Below, piece after piece: positions 27,101-36,034 of a stretch of 64,000 nucleotides of DNA. Position 1 is the stretch's first letter. Every line of letters begins with the position of its first letter. The notes under the pieces are model-generated. The model searched no databases and was not told where the DNA came from. It was given only the letters and a program-made list of their open reading frames with translations. The position numbers and the translations under genes were made by a program. The stretch comes from Lactobacillus xujianguonis (GTDB lineage: Bacteria; Bacillota; Bacilli; Lactobacillales; Lactobacillaceae), in the NCBI RefSeq assembly GCF_004009905.1, contig NZ_ML136871.1:62001-126000 (forward strand), written 5' to 3'.

Positions 27101-27481
27101 TTTAAGCTGAATCTCATCAGGAATGATTGCATCATTAAGCGTTGCAGAAATATGCTCTGCATCCACAACAATGTTATCTAACTCTTGCTGAATATGAGTA
27201 ATCTTGAAAAGCTGATGCAAGAATTTAGCATTAGCATCTTCCATGATCCACTTGTTTTCAGCTAATTTATCAGCATTGATACCATCTGCAGGATAAGTCA
27301 TTTGCAAAGTTGGATACTGACTAGCGTTGCCTGAAACTTGGCAAGTAATCGAATCTGGCAAAGGATAGCCAGCTGTTGTTAAATCAGCAGTTAAACTGTC
27401 GTATAAATGAGGCATCTTTTCATAGCCCTCATACTCACCATAGTTAATTTCTGGAATTGTACCAACTGTCACCTTAGCCAT
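24176..27481 (-). CDS. Tail-associated protein Tal (gp37-like) with inserted SH3/SLAP-like wall-binding block
   Basis: About 1101 aa from ATG at 27481 (GGAGG 11 bases upstream); an ATG 18 bases earlier is less likely. The N-terminal 250 residues and about 640-850 are the prophage endopeptidase-tail (gp37/Tal) scaffold that closes the tail tube. Residues about 265-630 are an insertion of several SH3/SLAP-like modules (INIYDSPVEGQKI, AYKKGGSIYGYYA, VEIYSTPSTHDALNW, YAGKTGWLPEDSI) plus a Lys-rich spacer. The C-terminus is beta-helical. The insert probably clamps the tail tip to the wall. Confidence 0.82.
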   Translation of the reverse strand: MAKVTVGTIPEINYGEYEGYEKMPHLYDSLTADLTTAGYPLPDSITCQVSGNASQYPTLQMTYPADGINADKLAENKWIMEDANAKFLHQLFKITHIQQELDNIVVDAEHISATLNDAIIPDEIQLKNVSAQDFMNQVFNIMEPQKEFTFDSDVMRQSSVNLEDGKTVGSILTDPDQEGDEATQSLLGLFGGELEFDNFRIHHTLHAGKDSGIEVNSKNITSLNHDKSTESMFTGAVFVASYEPGQAIAKEDWSGWSSWQSNYSSIGITYMAGGSINIYDSPVEGQKIIRTITNGQKLKLGTIVNDGDFTPDGKYQINTVNSTGWYPIDPADGGGWIESDWLTFDQTGAYIVNPVTGHITVQASDPHDESGLGSRVSISGYAVVAYKKGGSIYGYYAPDIGPQHYRNGKTYKNGKRIHYDMVERNTKGDLWYRVSDHNWLYGPHLSLSQDGSYQSFSNYGYGYVKDGAVKYHLNKNHQMVATTKTVDKAGSKSKRSKNYWKTKKKKVKVKAKKGMTTIDRTITQGGVTYQHTKYGWVKSSGISYTQDGSVKPQTSSSYLKQRVTDHSKVEIYSTPSTHDALNWSIPSGTSLDVTGYEAKGGDGKTYVQVTYAGKTGWLPEDSIDDKNSQLNAPDAGADTDTSSNMVANIDQSQKTVKVKVGPIYADGFGINPNIDKVTYVDVSDLFTHDDQDLSGQQPDGSFVPTQKDIDQVTEIGRQYLIEHRFGHPQISTTIGYQEMSGINADFQQLSLYDYLYVKYDKYNLSERVQVNGYVWDCLAHRYISLTLGNLPISWVHLLQKKIDQKSNERISRVTGQVNQVGGFVGAVNQALKLQGSAQTQAWENLMVKLGDAHYTADKNGKQVLQFDESVAAFAKHMSDMKTSIDNLGSYIATGPKGILKFVDDSGNENMQNPTEIRAYNGSTYFSLNNNGISFKDQNGNDHALFGVNPYNGEITGNFFVDQAHIPVLDASHIQTDTITSLGTIQGNLQVSNGNPYVTVQIGNVTNTVPHYGDSGDVQGGIGISTTNYNTFIGSGYINIGGGQNWITTSQASLGDVLIRDGIITRNRNGRSEQVLWTSAANNVLGNWIKGYWRGPAKYWDL

Positions 27482-28257
27482 TAGATTAGTCGCCTCCATT
27501 TCGGCTTATATTCAGCCAATTGAATGGTATTGGAACTATCAGCAGTAATTTCAATCGTGTTCTTACCATATGAGAGAGTTGGTGGCTCTAAGTTAGGAAA
27601 ATGGCACTGATTGTTGTAAAGATTATTTGAAGCATCATATACATCACCAGTTTCACCACTTACCCAAAATTCACCTTCCATATTGTCAAACTCATAAGGT
27701 AAGCCATTGACATAAAGGATAAAAGTACCATTAGCGATAAAATGCCAGTCTGGACTAGTCTCACGACTATCCAGATTATTTACATAACCCGCTTTTGGCA
27801 GATCAGTAAATTTAATCCCATCTAGTCGGTAATAAAACGGATCAGTATAGATTGAGATGGTGCCAGTACCTAAATTAGTAGAATTTTCATCCCATTCAAT
27901 TGTTGGTACATCTTTAACAATTCCGTAAAAAGCATAGTTTTCATCTTCATCAAAATAAAAGTAACTGTATTGTCTTTTACCGTCCATCTGTGGAGGCATT
28001 AGCCAGTTAATCAACTGACGATTAAATTCAGCTCTAGTCCATTCAGAAGGAAGTTTAACAATAATGTTAAAAGTCTGAGTAGTATTTTGATAAGATCCAT
28101 AATCAACTAAATAATCACCGCTTCTGGAATTAACATGCGATGTATCAATATCCGGTACTGGATGCACTGGATTAAAAGGATACTTTACAAGAATTCCAAA
28201 ATCAGTAGATTTACGATTGTTGAAAACAATGCCTTTATAATTATCTAAATCTTCCAC
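27481..28257 (-). CDS. Distal tail protein Dit
   Basis: 258 aa of the siphovirus distal-tail (PF05709-type) family: N-terminal belt domain with YKGIVFNNRKSTDFGILVK and RSGDYLVDYGSYQNTTQTFNI, C-terminal galectin-like part. Forms the hexamer ring between tail tube and baseplate. The start is GTG with an excellent AAAGGAGGGG site; it overlaps the tape measure stop by 17 bases. Confidence 0.88.
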   Translation of the reverse strand: MEDLDNYKGIVFNNRKSTDFGILVKYPFNPVHPVPDIDTSHVNSRSGDYLVDYGSYQNTTQTFNIIVKLPSEWTRAEFNRQLINWLMPPQMDGKRQYSYFYFDEDENYAFYGIVKDVPTIEWDENSTNLGTGTISIYTDPFYYRLDGIKFTDLPKAGYVNNLDSRETSPDWHFIANGTFILYVNGLPYEFDNMEGEFWVSGETGDVYDASNNLYNNQCHFPNLEPPTLSYGKNTIEITADSSNTIQLAEYKPKWRRLI

Positions 28258-31200
28258 TTAATCCCCTCCTTTGTCTAATTTGTTCGGCACGTTGCTCTTG
28301 CTTTGAGTAGGGTTCAACAACTTCCCATAACGCACGACCGGCAGGAGTAGTTAACTTAACATCTACACTGCCATCTTTTGCAACTAATTGTTGCAATAAC
28401 AAAAGCACGGCTTTTCTAAAGTCGTGCTCTTCTTTTTGCTCTTGTGTATCAATTTGTTGAGTTGTAGCTCCGGAATTATTTGATAAAATTCCGACTGCTT
28501 TACCAATTAATTCCCAAGCACGTGTTGACTTACTTGGGATTAAAGGTATTGCCATTTCAGGACCAGCTTCACCAAAAATGCTTGGCTTATTGGCAATGCC
28601 ACCATTGGCAAATCTGCGGTGTCCTTGTGGTCCAGAATGCAACCAGTCAAACTTTCTATGACCCCAAATAGTCGTCCAACCAATGGAGTTTTTCCAATCT
28701 GAGTTATTGAAAAATGCCAGCAATTCATCATAAGGGTTATGAATGTTAGTGTGCCCTGGCATTGCATAAGCTTTAAAGGTTTGTCGAGTAAATTGCAATG
28801 GACCTTGAGCTTCATTACCGCCAGAGTTAACATCATGAATTTGCTGTTGAATGTTTCTGTTACCAGTTTCGCTCATTGCAACTCGTAACACATCCTTGAC
28901 AAATCCATCAGGTAAATTGACGTGCATCTTCTTAGCAGCTGCTTCAATCATGCTACCTGAAATAGCATTAGCACCATTGAATTGTTCACCGTATTTATCA
29001 GCGATCTTCTGAATTGTCTTCCAGAAGCCTTGACCTACTTGATTCTTAATTTGCTTTTGTAATTTTGTATTAGCTTTAATCTTAGGGGTAACTGACCTAC
29101 TACCTTCAGTATTAATGCCCTTAAAACGTCCAAAAGTAGCACCAGAGCCAACAGATTGCATCCCAATCGGACCACCATCATTTGGACCATAGGCGGAGTA
29201 ATATCTACCGTGTCCGGCATAGATACCAACGTGTTCATCTGGAAGCCAAAATACTGGATCACCAGGCTTAGCTTCAGCACGTGAGATTTTAGTTGCATGC
29301 CGCCACAAGCCAGCTACATCTAAGTGACCCCAGCCTGAATGGAAGTAATGCTCCAAAGCCGTTGAAACTAAACCTGAACAGTCTAATCCTTTAGAGTCAA
29401 TGCCATATCCACCCCAAAGATAACGTTTGCCATGTCCTAATTCCTCAACGGCTTTTAGTAAACCAGAAGCAGGGCCTAAATCATCATCATTAACCTTATC
29501 CTCAACCATCTTCCACAGTTGAGACCACCAGTTAACGCCTGACTTTTCAGACTTAATACGCATTCCTGAAGCTAAATCTTTCACAGCACCAGTTAAACCA
29601 GTGACTGCACCAAACATTGATTTACCAGTTTTATCAGGATGACCCCAGTATTTTTTGGCTAAATCATAAAGGCCCTTAAGACCAGTACCATTAGCAAAAT
29701 GTGGAAGTCCTAAACTTTGAGTTTGAGTGCCATTTAAAACACCCCAACCTTTACGTAACATTACTGGAACATTGTTGCCACGAGGTAAAAGCACATCATT
29801 AGTATCAGTAACAATTGCTTCCTGTCGTGGGCCGGATTGAGCATCATTAACGATAGCTAAAGTATCATGAGTTAAGCGGCCATTTGCATCAGTACCACCG
29901 GCATAGTGAACCAAACCGGACTTATGAACTGCAGATTTAGAACCACCAAACTCTGAAATTACAGAATCAATCTTGCCAATGGCTGAGTTAAGAACTCTAA
30001 TTACAGCATTTACGCCCTTACCAGCTGCATTCTTCATACTAGTCCAGAAATGACTAAAGGTATGAGATACCGCATTTTCGAGCGACTTCCAATCACTCTT
30101 AAATTTCTTTGCAAAGCTGCTTAATTCATGAGTTATCTTATTTTCTCCAGACTTAGAAGACTTTTCGATTTGAGACCACATGGACTTAAATTCGCTCTTA
30201 GAATTCTTAGCCATTGATTTCAATTCTTTATCAAACTTCTTAGTCATGGAAGTAAACTGCTTGGTAAAATTACCTTTACCCTTGAGGGATTTAACTGCTT
30301 CCACAGCTTGCTTAGAAATAACTGATCCAAATTTGTTTTTCTTAGCTGCTTTAGTAAGAGAATTAATACGGCTATGTACACTGGTAATGTTTTTAGCTAA
30401 TGACTTCAAAGACTTTGATCCAGAAGTCTTAACCTTAACGTGACTAGTATGACCTTTAATTCTCTTGACTTGCTTAGCTAAAGATTTAACAGATTTAAGA
30501 CCTTTAGTTTTAACGGAAACTGTATGTTTGCCACCCTTAATTGACTTAAGAGCTTTAGCTAAAGCCTTAACAGATTTAGTGCCTTTAGCAGAAACACTAA
30601 TGGACTTAGAAGAAATTGATGGTACACGATAAGAATATGAACGACTTCTCGTGGAGGTTGTTCTACGTCTATGAGTTTTTGTAGTTCTGCTCTTACGAGT
30701 AGACTTCTTTTCTTTACGCTTACGTTCTCGTTTCTTACGAGCTTTTTCTTGATCCTTAAACTGTTTGATCAGCTTATTAAATAAACGCTTAGAGATGTAA
30801 ACTGAGTGGCCAATGCGAGTCTTTGAGCCAATAAGTAAACCTTGATCAACAAGTACTTGACCAGCATGTGGTTTAAAGCTGTTGACTTTCTTTTTATCAG
30901 CAGAAACTTTGGCACTTAGTTTGTTAAACTTACCAGTTAGCTCATGAACACGGGTGCCATTCTTAGCCTTCAAAGCTCTACTAATTTCATCACCAAGCTT
31001 CTTAAGTTGAGCTTGATCATGCTTTTGACGAGTTTTGGCTAGTTGTTCTTCACTGTGTCTGTGGTCACGCTTATCAGCTTCCTTTTTAGCAAGCTTTAAG
31101 TGCTTCTTAGTAGTGGTAGTAAGTTCTTTAGCAATCTTACTAAATTCCTTGCTACCTGGCATAGCAATATCTAATGTGCCTTTAGCAAAATGCTTACCAT

Positions 31201-34200
31201 AAAGTTTAGCCATATCATGACCATTGATAATATCTTGATCAGGCATTAACCAGAATGGCATATTACGCTTTTTAGGAAATGGAATAACCTTTCCATTGAC
31301 TAATAAGCCTTCACGATATTCACTACCGGCAGCATCGTTAACGATAGCAGGCACGCCATACTTTTTACGCCAATCAGTACCGTTTGCAAAGTGGATATGA
31401 GAGAGTTTGCTTAGCGGACCAGAAACATGACCCCAAAAGCTGTCCCAAGTAGATTTAATTCCATCAATGATACCTGAGAACCAGTCTTTAATTGACTTCC
31501 ACGGATGTTTGAAGAATTCAGCGGTATTTTTACCAAGATTCTTAAAGAAACCGGTCATGCTTGACCAAGTATGCTTAACAGCTTTACCAATGCCTGAGAA
31601 CCATTTAGGCATGCTCTTCCAAGCAAGCTTTAAGCCCTTGACCATACTCTTTCCAAGTTTGGCATACCAGTTAACTAAAGTCTTCCAATATTTCTTAATA
31701 CCTTTACCGATATTAGAGAACCATTTGGTCATGCCTTTCCAAGATGATTTAAGACCATTGGCCATATTTTTACCAAGTTTCTTAAACCAACTGGTCATGC
31801 CCTTCCAAGATTTTTGGATATTCTTACCAAGCTTGCCAAACCATTTACCGGTATTTTTCCAAGCCTTCTTAAAGCCTTTAACTAGTCCCTTAACCCACTT
31901 ACGGAATTTAGGATTGTGTTTGTAAAGGGAATTAATCGCACCAGCTAATGGGCTAATGAAATAAATTCCGACTTCTTTCCAATTCTTTTTGAACCATTTA
32001 ATAGTTTTACCAACTGATTTGGTAAAGCCATTCCACATACTGTGAGCTGACCAACCTAAGTTTTCTAAGCTCCAGAACTTCTTTGGTGGCTTTTTAGATT
32101 GCCAACCTTTGGTAAATTTATTAACTGCTTGGCCGCCCCAACGTCCAGCGTATTTACCAATGATTGCCCCAATTGGAGCTAACATCGGCCCGACAACTGG
32201 AATCATTGAAGTTAAAGCACCACCAGCAACGGCACCAACTGCGCCACCAATATCTTGACTACGCTTAGTAGCTGAATGTCGGTCCTTTACAGCATTAACC
32301 ACTTCAGGAACTGCTACAGTTCCACCAGCTAAAGCACCAGTAGCAAGACGCTTACCCATGCTAAACTTCATGGTTGCCTTAATCCCTTGAGTAATCTTAG
32401 AACCCAAGAACTTACCAGCAGATAAAGCTTTATCGCCAATACTCTTAAGTCCGTTGCCTAAAGCAGTTCCGAGCTTTTTACCAACGTTTAAGAATTTGCC
32501 ATTTAGCTTACCAATTACAGAAGCAACTTTACCGATTCTAGTTTTAGCATTGGATAAATGGATTAATGATTTATCCCATCCGCTTAATAACTTGGAGCCA
32601 ATGCTTAAGCCTTTGAAAGCTAAGCGTGTCTTATTAAGCCACTGAACAAAACTTGCTAATTTGACCACACCATAAGCAGCACCCAAACCAGTTGCAATCA
32701 TCTTGGTTTCATTTGGGTGTTTAGCAATCCACTTAATGGTATTAGCTAAGCCAGTTGCTAAGCCTTCCACAGCTTTAGCAAAATCATTAGTAAGACGCTT
32801 ACCATCTTTAGATTTAGTTAAAAATACAACTAAAGAATCGCCAGCTTCATTGATAGCTGGAAGCATCTTGGCACCAAGAGTCATAGCAAATGCATTACCA
32901 GCTTGCTTTAATCTAGCCATTTGCATTTTTGCAGTTTGACTATTTTTAGCAGCTAAGTCAGAAACATATTTACCATTCTTACCAGCTTTAAGTACTTTGC
33001 CGCTTAAAGTATCAAGTTGCTTGTTGTACTTAGCCAAGATCAAACCAGCTTGTTCACCGTTAACACCAAACAAGCTCTTCATGATGTTGATCTTTTGAAC
33101 CTTGGTCATGCCTTTCATGTGCTTTTGTAAAACACCAAAGACAGTACCTAAGCTCTTAAGTTGACCTTTAGAATTAGTGATTTCCTTAGGAGTAATGCCC
33201 AGTTTGGCAAGGACGTTCTTCTTATCACCTTTAACTAATTTTCCTGTAGCATCGGACAGCCGGTTAATTACTTGGTTTAACCCAGTACCAGCTTTAGAAG
33301 CTTCCAAACCGTTGTTGGATAAAATACCCATGGCAGAAGCAGTTTCTGACAAACTAAAGCCAGCTTGGTGTGCTGATGAACCGACATAGGACATTCCATA
33401 TCCTAAGTCTTTAAAACCGGTTGAAGTCATGTCGGCAGCATAAGCTAACTCATTAACAGCACGTTTGGTATTGCTGGTCATCTTAGTGGTGCTCTTAGCA
33501 CGCATCCCGAAACTTTCCAGCACTGTGGATGATACTGAAACAACATCTTTAAAGTCATCACCTGAAGCAACTGAGCCTTGAAGTTCGGTTTTCATCGCAC
33601 CTAAAGCTTGTTTGGTAGTGTAACCACGCTTGATTAGTTCTTCATACGCTTCCGCAATGCTTTGTTGTGATTTGCCATACTTAATTGACATATCACGGCC
33701 ATCACGTTGCATTTGAGTAACTGCTTTAAGCACTTCTTTTTGCTTTTCACCACCGGTAACCGCTAAGTTAGTAATTTCTTTATAACTTTGTTGTAAGTTT
33801 CCGGCCTTTTTAGCTCCAGAAATTGCAGCTGCACCCACAGCTCCAATGCCAGTAGCAGCAACTGTAGCTCCAGATTTAATGTGAGACCAGGTTTTAGAGA
33901 AACCAGATTTCATCTTTTCGGTAGCAGAAGTTACATGCTTAGCACCATTAGCTAGCTTATTAAAGCCACCTGGATTTAAACGATTTACTTCAGCTTGACT
34001 AGACTTAATCTTGCTATTTAAGTGAGCAATACTAGTAGCAGTTTCATTAACCCGAACTTGTTGACGCTTATATGCATCACTGGTTTTGCCAGTTTCTTTA
34101 GCAATGCGAGAGAGTTCGCTGTTTTGAATAGTTTGCTGCTTTCGTAAATTAGCTAAAGAATCTTTGTAAGAATTTAATTTTGCTTTAGCTGATTCATAGC

Positions 34201-34708
34201 CCTTACCTTCAGCATTAAGCCGGACAACATAAGATTTTGCAACTGCTTCATTTGTTTTAAGCTGCTTTTGAACATCAGCTAAACCAGACTTGTAATAATT
34301 AAGTGATGATTTAGCTTTAGTTTGTTGCTGAGTTAAAGCTTGAAGCTTTTGCTGAGCGGAATGCAAACGTGTTTCATTCTTTTGAAGGGCTTCATTATAC
34401 TTACCGTATTCTTGACGACCTTCTTTAGTAGAGCGATCAACTGTCTTTTGAGCTTCTGCTAAGTGCTTTTGACTAGCTTCAAAACCAGAAATCAATTCCT
34501 TTTGTTTCTGAATAGATTCACTTAACCCTTTGTATTTAGCTTCAGCTGCTTCGGTAGATTTACCAACTGATGCAAGTTCTGCACGTTGAGCTTTCCAAGC
34601 ACTAGTAGCTTGAGTTACAGCTTGTTTTAATTCACGTAAAGTCTTAACTGATTGAGATCCATCAAGCTTAACTTCCGTACTCATGGACCCCAATGGAATA
34701 TTTGCCAT
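28241..34708 (-). CDS. Tape measure protein with NlpC/P60-type and transglycosylase-like domains
   Basis: 2155 aa, predicting a long tail. Coiled coil at about 20-245; TP901-type tape-measure core with the SETASAMGILSNNGLEAS segment near 470; hydrophobic helices at about 280-300 and 770-860. A Trp-dense repeat block (about 880-1095, some 20 Trp in ~215 aa, units like SWKGMTKWFSNIGK) and a Ser/Lys repeat block (about 1365-1450) follow. A CHAP/NlpC-like peptidase near 1755-1860 (GLDCSGLVSTAL, EHVGIYAGHG) and a lysozyme-like transglycosylase fold near 1915-2060 complete it. Wall degradation during DNA entry is inferred. Confidence 0.9.
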   Translation of the reverse strand: MANIPLGSMSTEVKLDGSQSVKTLRELKQAVTQATSAWKAQRAELASVGKSTEAAEAKYKGLSESIQKQKELISGFEASQKHLAEAQKTVDRSTKEGRQEYGKYNEALQKNETRLHSAQQKLQALTQQQTKAKSSLNYYKSGLADVQKQLKTNEAVAKSYVVRLNAEGKGYESAKAKLNSYKDSLANLRKQQTIQNSELSRIAKETGKTSDAYKRQQVRVNETATSIAHLNSKIKSSQAEVNRLNPGGFNKLANGAKHVTSATEKMKSGFSKTWSHIKSGATVAATGIGAVGAAAISGAKKAGNLQQSYKEITNLAVTGGEKQKEVLKAVTQMQRDGRDMSIKYGKSQQSIAEAYEELIKRGYTTKQALGAMKTELQGSVASGDDFKDVVSVSSTVLESFGMRAKSTTKMTSNTKRAVNELAYAADMTSTGFKDLGYGMSYVGSSAHQAGFSLSETASAMGILSNNGLEASKAGTGLNQVINRLSDATGKLVKGDKKNVLAKLGITPKEITNSKGQLKSLGTVFGVLQKHMKGMTKVQKINIMKSLFGVNGEQAGLILAKYNKQLDTLSGKVLKAGKNGKYVSDLAAKNSQTAKMQMARLKQAGNAFAMTLGAKMLPAINEAGDSLVVFLTKSKDGKRLTNDFAKAVEGLATGLANTIKWIAKHPNETKMIATGLGAAYGVVKLASFVQWLNKTRLAFKGLSIGSKLLSGWDKSLIHLSNAKTRIGKVASVIGKLNGKFLNVGKKLGTALGNGLKSIGDKALSAGKFLGSKITQGIKATMKFSMGKRLATGALAGGTVAVPEVVNAVKDRHSATKRSQDIGGAVGAVAGGALTSMIPVVGPMLAPIGAIIGKYAGRWGGQAVNKFTKGWQSKKPPKKFWSLENLGWSAHSMWNGFTKSVGKTIKWFKKNWKEVGIYFISPLAGAINSLYKHNPKFRKWVKGLVKGFKKAWKNTGKWFGKLGKNIQKSWKGMTSWFKKLGKNMANGLKSSWKGMTKWFSNIGKGIKKYWKTLVNWYAKLGKSMVKGLKLAWKSMPKWFSGIGKAVKHTWSSMTGFFKNLGKNTAEFFKHPWKSIKDWFSGIIDGIKSTWDSFWGHVSGPLSKLSHIHFANGTDWRKKYGVPAIVNDAAGSEYREGLLVNGKVIPFPKKRNMPFWLMPDQDIINGHDMAKLYGKHFAKGTLDIAMPGSKEFSKIAKELTTTTKKHLKLAKKEADKRDHRHSEEQLAKTRQKHDQAQLKKLGDEISRALKAKNGTRVHELTGKFNKLSAKVSADKKKVNSFKPHAGQVLVDQGLLIGSKTRIGHSVYISKRLFNKLIKQFKDQEKARKKRERKRKEKKSTRKSRTTKTHRRRTTSTRSRSYSYRVPSISSKSISVSAKGTKSVKALAKALKSIKGGKHTVSVKTKGLKSVKSLAKQVKRIKGHTSHVKVKTSGSKSLKSLAKNITSVHSRINSLTKAAKKNKFGSVISKQAVEAVKSLKGKGNFTKQFTSMTKKFDKELKSMAKNSKSEFKSMWSQIEKSSKSGENKITHELSSFAKKFKSDWKSLENAVSHTFSHFWTSMKNAAGKGVNAVIRVLNSAIGKIDSVISEFGGSKSAVHKSGLVHYAGGTDANGRLTHDTLAIVNDAQSGPRQEAIVTDTNDVLLPRGNNVPVMLRKGWGVLNGTQTQSLGLPHFANGTGLKGLYDLAKKYWGHPDKTGKSMFGAVTGLTGAVKDLASGMRIKSEKSGVNWWSQLWKMVEDKVNDDDLGPASGLLKAVEELGHGKRYLWGGYGIDSKGLDCSGLVSTALEHYFHSGWGHLDVAGLWRHATKISRAEAKPGDPVFWLPDEHVGIYAGHGRYYSAYGPNDGGPIGMQSVGSGATFGRFKGINTEGSRSVTPKIKANTKLQKQIKNQVGQGFWKTIQKIADKYGEQFNGANAISGSMIEAAAKKMHVNLPDGFVKDVLRVAMSETGNRNIQQQIHDVNSGGNEAQGPLQFTRQTFKAYAMPGHTNIHNPYDELLAFFNNSDWKNSIGWTTIWGHRKFDWLHSGPQGHRRFANGGIANKPSIFGEAGPEMAIPLIPSKSTRAWELIGKAVGILSNNSGATTQQIDTQEQKEEHDFRKAVLLLLQQLVAKDGSVDVKLTTPAGRALWEVVEPYSKQEQRAEQIRQRRGLSGRFR

Positions 34709-34712
34709 TTAT

Positions 34713-34976
34713 TTACCTCCTTTCTTCTCCATCTAAGCTGCTTGCAAATTCCCACAACGTCTTAGGACGCTTATCACGTGGTTTTGCACTCATGATTTCA
34801 ACTAATCTGTAGTAATCGGTATTTTCAAAATCCTCCACAGACATGTGAGCATTAATGATCATTTGCTGTTCCGAATAGTTAAAATCTTCAATCATTTGCT
34901 CATACGCCCGAACCGGATCATCATCACTTGTCTGACTCGTCGCTTTTGTCAGAGTTATAACCAAGAACCTTGGCAA
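34713..34976 (-). CDS. Tail assembly chaperone, frameshift extension (gpT-like)
   Basis: Open frame overlapping the end of the gpG-like gene in the +1 frame; its only start would be a TTG without ribosome site. It continues DDDPVRAYEQMIEDFNYSEQQM to FASSLDGEERR, the typical acidic gpT-like domain next to the tape measure. Most likely made as a fusion by +1 slippage on AAAA (34944-34947), joining 110 residues of gpG to 76 residues here. Confidence 0.75.
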   Translation of the reverse strand: MPRFLVITLTKATSQTSDDDPVRAYEQMIEDFNYSEQQMIINAHMSVEDFENTDYYRLVEIMSAKPRDKRPKTLWEFASSLDGEERR

Positions 34977-35274
34977 TTACCTCATTAGCGAGATCAACAA
35001 CATCGTCAAAATCTGATTCTTCAACTTTTTGTTCTTGAGCATCAGACAAATGTAAAATTGGCTTTAAAAACTTCACATACAGATCAATCATTTTAATTTG
35101 AGCTTCTAAGCCCTTAATAACTGAATCGTCATTATCTGAATCCATGTTTTTAACGATTTCATTTTCTTTTGCAAAATCTCTTTGAGCGGTTAAGCATCTA
35201 ATGATGTTTTTACCTGAAGTTGGGACTTCAAAAGTCGTCAAATGCAATTTCTTTCCATTGATTTTTACTGACAT
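34924..35274 (-). CDS. Tail assembly chaperone (gpG-like, TAC)
   Basis: 116 aa; MSVKINGKKLHLTTFEVPTSGKNIIRCL and later MIDLYVKFLKPILHLSD match Gram-positive phage tail-chaperone proteins that coat the tape measure before tube assembly. A terminator-like hairpin upstream lowers its expression relative to the major tail protein. Ends ..SDKSDESDK*, where the frameshift to gpT occurs. Confidence 0.83.
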   Translation of the reverse strand: MSVKINGKKLHLTTFEVPTSGKNIIRCLTAQRDFAKENEIVKNMDSDNDDSVIKGLEAQIKMIDLYVKFLKPILHLSDAQEQKVEESDFDDVVDLANEVIAKVLGYNSDKSDESDK

Positions 35275-35297
35275 ATTTACATTTCCTTTCGAAAGAA

Positions 35298-35322
35298 AAG
35301 GAACAGTTTAAAACTGCTCCTT
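35298..35322 (-). terminator. Attenuator/terminator between major tail protein and chaperone genes
   Basis: AAGGAACAGTTT/AAAACTGCTCCTT stem with TTTTCTTTC behind it on the minus strand. Allows much more tail-tube protein than chaperone to be made. Confidence 0.7.
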
Positions 35323-35374
35323 AAAAAATAGCTATTAAGATTTTTGAACCACCGCTACCCACCCATCAAATTAA

Positions 35375-36034
35375 TTAATGTGAAGTCGGACTACCAGAAG
35401 GACGTGATGAAGCGCCACTGACTGTGCCTTTAGTGATAAAATCAATCATCTTGTTAAAGTCGAAGCCTGATTCGTCAGAATAGAACTTTTCATAAACAAG
35501 ACCATCTGATGGACGTGCTAAAGCCGTTAACGTAAAGGCATCATGTACCACATTTTCGTTTTCAGTGTTAGTGCCTAGATTCAAGTCACCACCTGAAGCT
35601 AACGTCCCATATGGTAAGGCAAAGTATAAGTCCACTCCAACATTAGGATTAAAAGAGTGAGCAATGACACCACCATAAGTATCAGATGTCTTAGATGTAA
35701 CTTTACTACCAAAGCCTAAATCCTTATCTTTTTCCAAGCCGAGCAATGAATCAAAAATATCATGTGGGATATCATTTGCACCAAAAGTACCACTTACTTG
35801 ATATACACCTGTGGATGTTTCAGCAGCAGCATTTGAACCATAGATACGAGTAGTTGTCCGATTTAAACCAGTAAAATTGGCTTGAGTAGCACCTTTACTT
35901 GATTGTAAATCAATTCTGAAAAGACCATCTTTCCCAAAATTAGTTGGTAAAGCGCCCTTATCATTATCAGTTAAAAGAACGCCCTTATTGTCATATTTAA
36001 AAACGATTAAATCGTTTAAACCTCTAACTTCCAT
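35375..36034 (-). CDS. Major tail tube protein
   Basis: 219 aa; begins MEVRGLNDLIVFKYDNKGVLL and has VYQVSGTFGANDIPHDIFDSLLGLEKD, as in phi13/TP901-1-type tail tube subunits. C-terminal Ser/Gly-rich tail (SGASSRPSGSPTSH). GGAGAAAATAA precedes the ATG. Polymerises into the tail tube. Confidence 0.87.
   Translation of the reverse strand: MEVRGLNDLIVFKYDNKGVLLTDNDKGALPTNFGKDGLFRIDLQSSKGATQANFTGLNRTTTRIYGSNAAAETSTGVYQVSGTFGANDIPHDIFDSLLGLEKDKDLGFGSKVTSKTSDTYGGVIAHSFNPNVGVDLYFALPYGTLASGGDLNLGTNTENENVVHDAFTLTALARPSDGLVYEKFYSDESGFDFNKMIDFITKGTVSGASSRPSGSPTSH

Noticed and set aside
31467-31925. 152-codon open frame on the plus strand inside the tape measure gene
   Set aside because: It is the antisense shadow of the Trp-rich repeats (repeated FLPSL-type strings mirror them), with no ribosome site.
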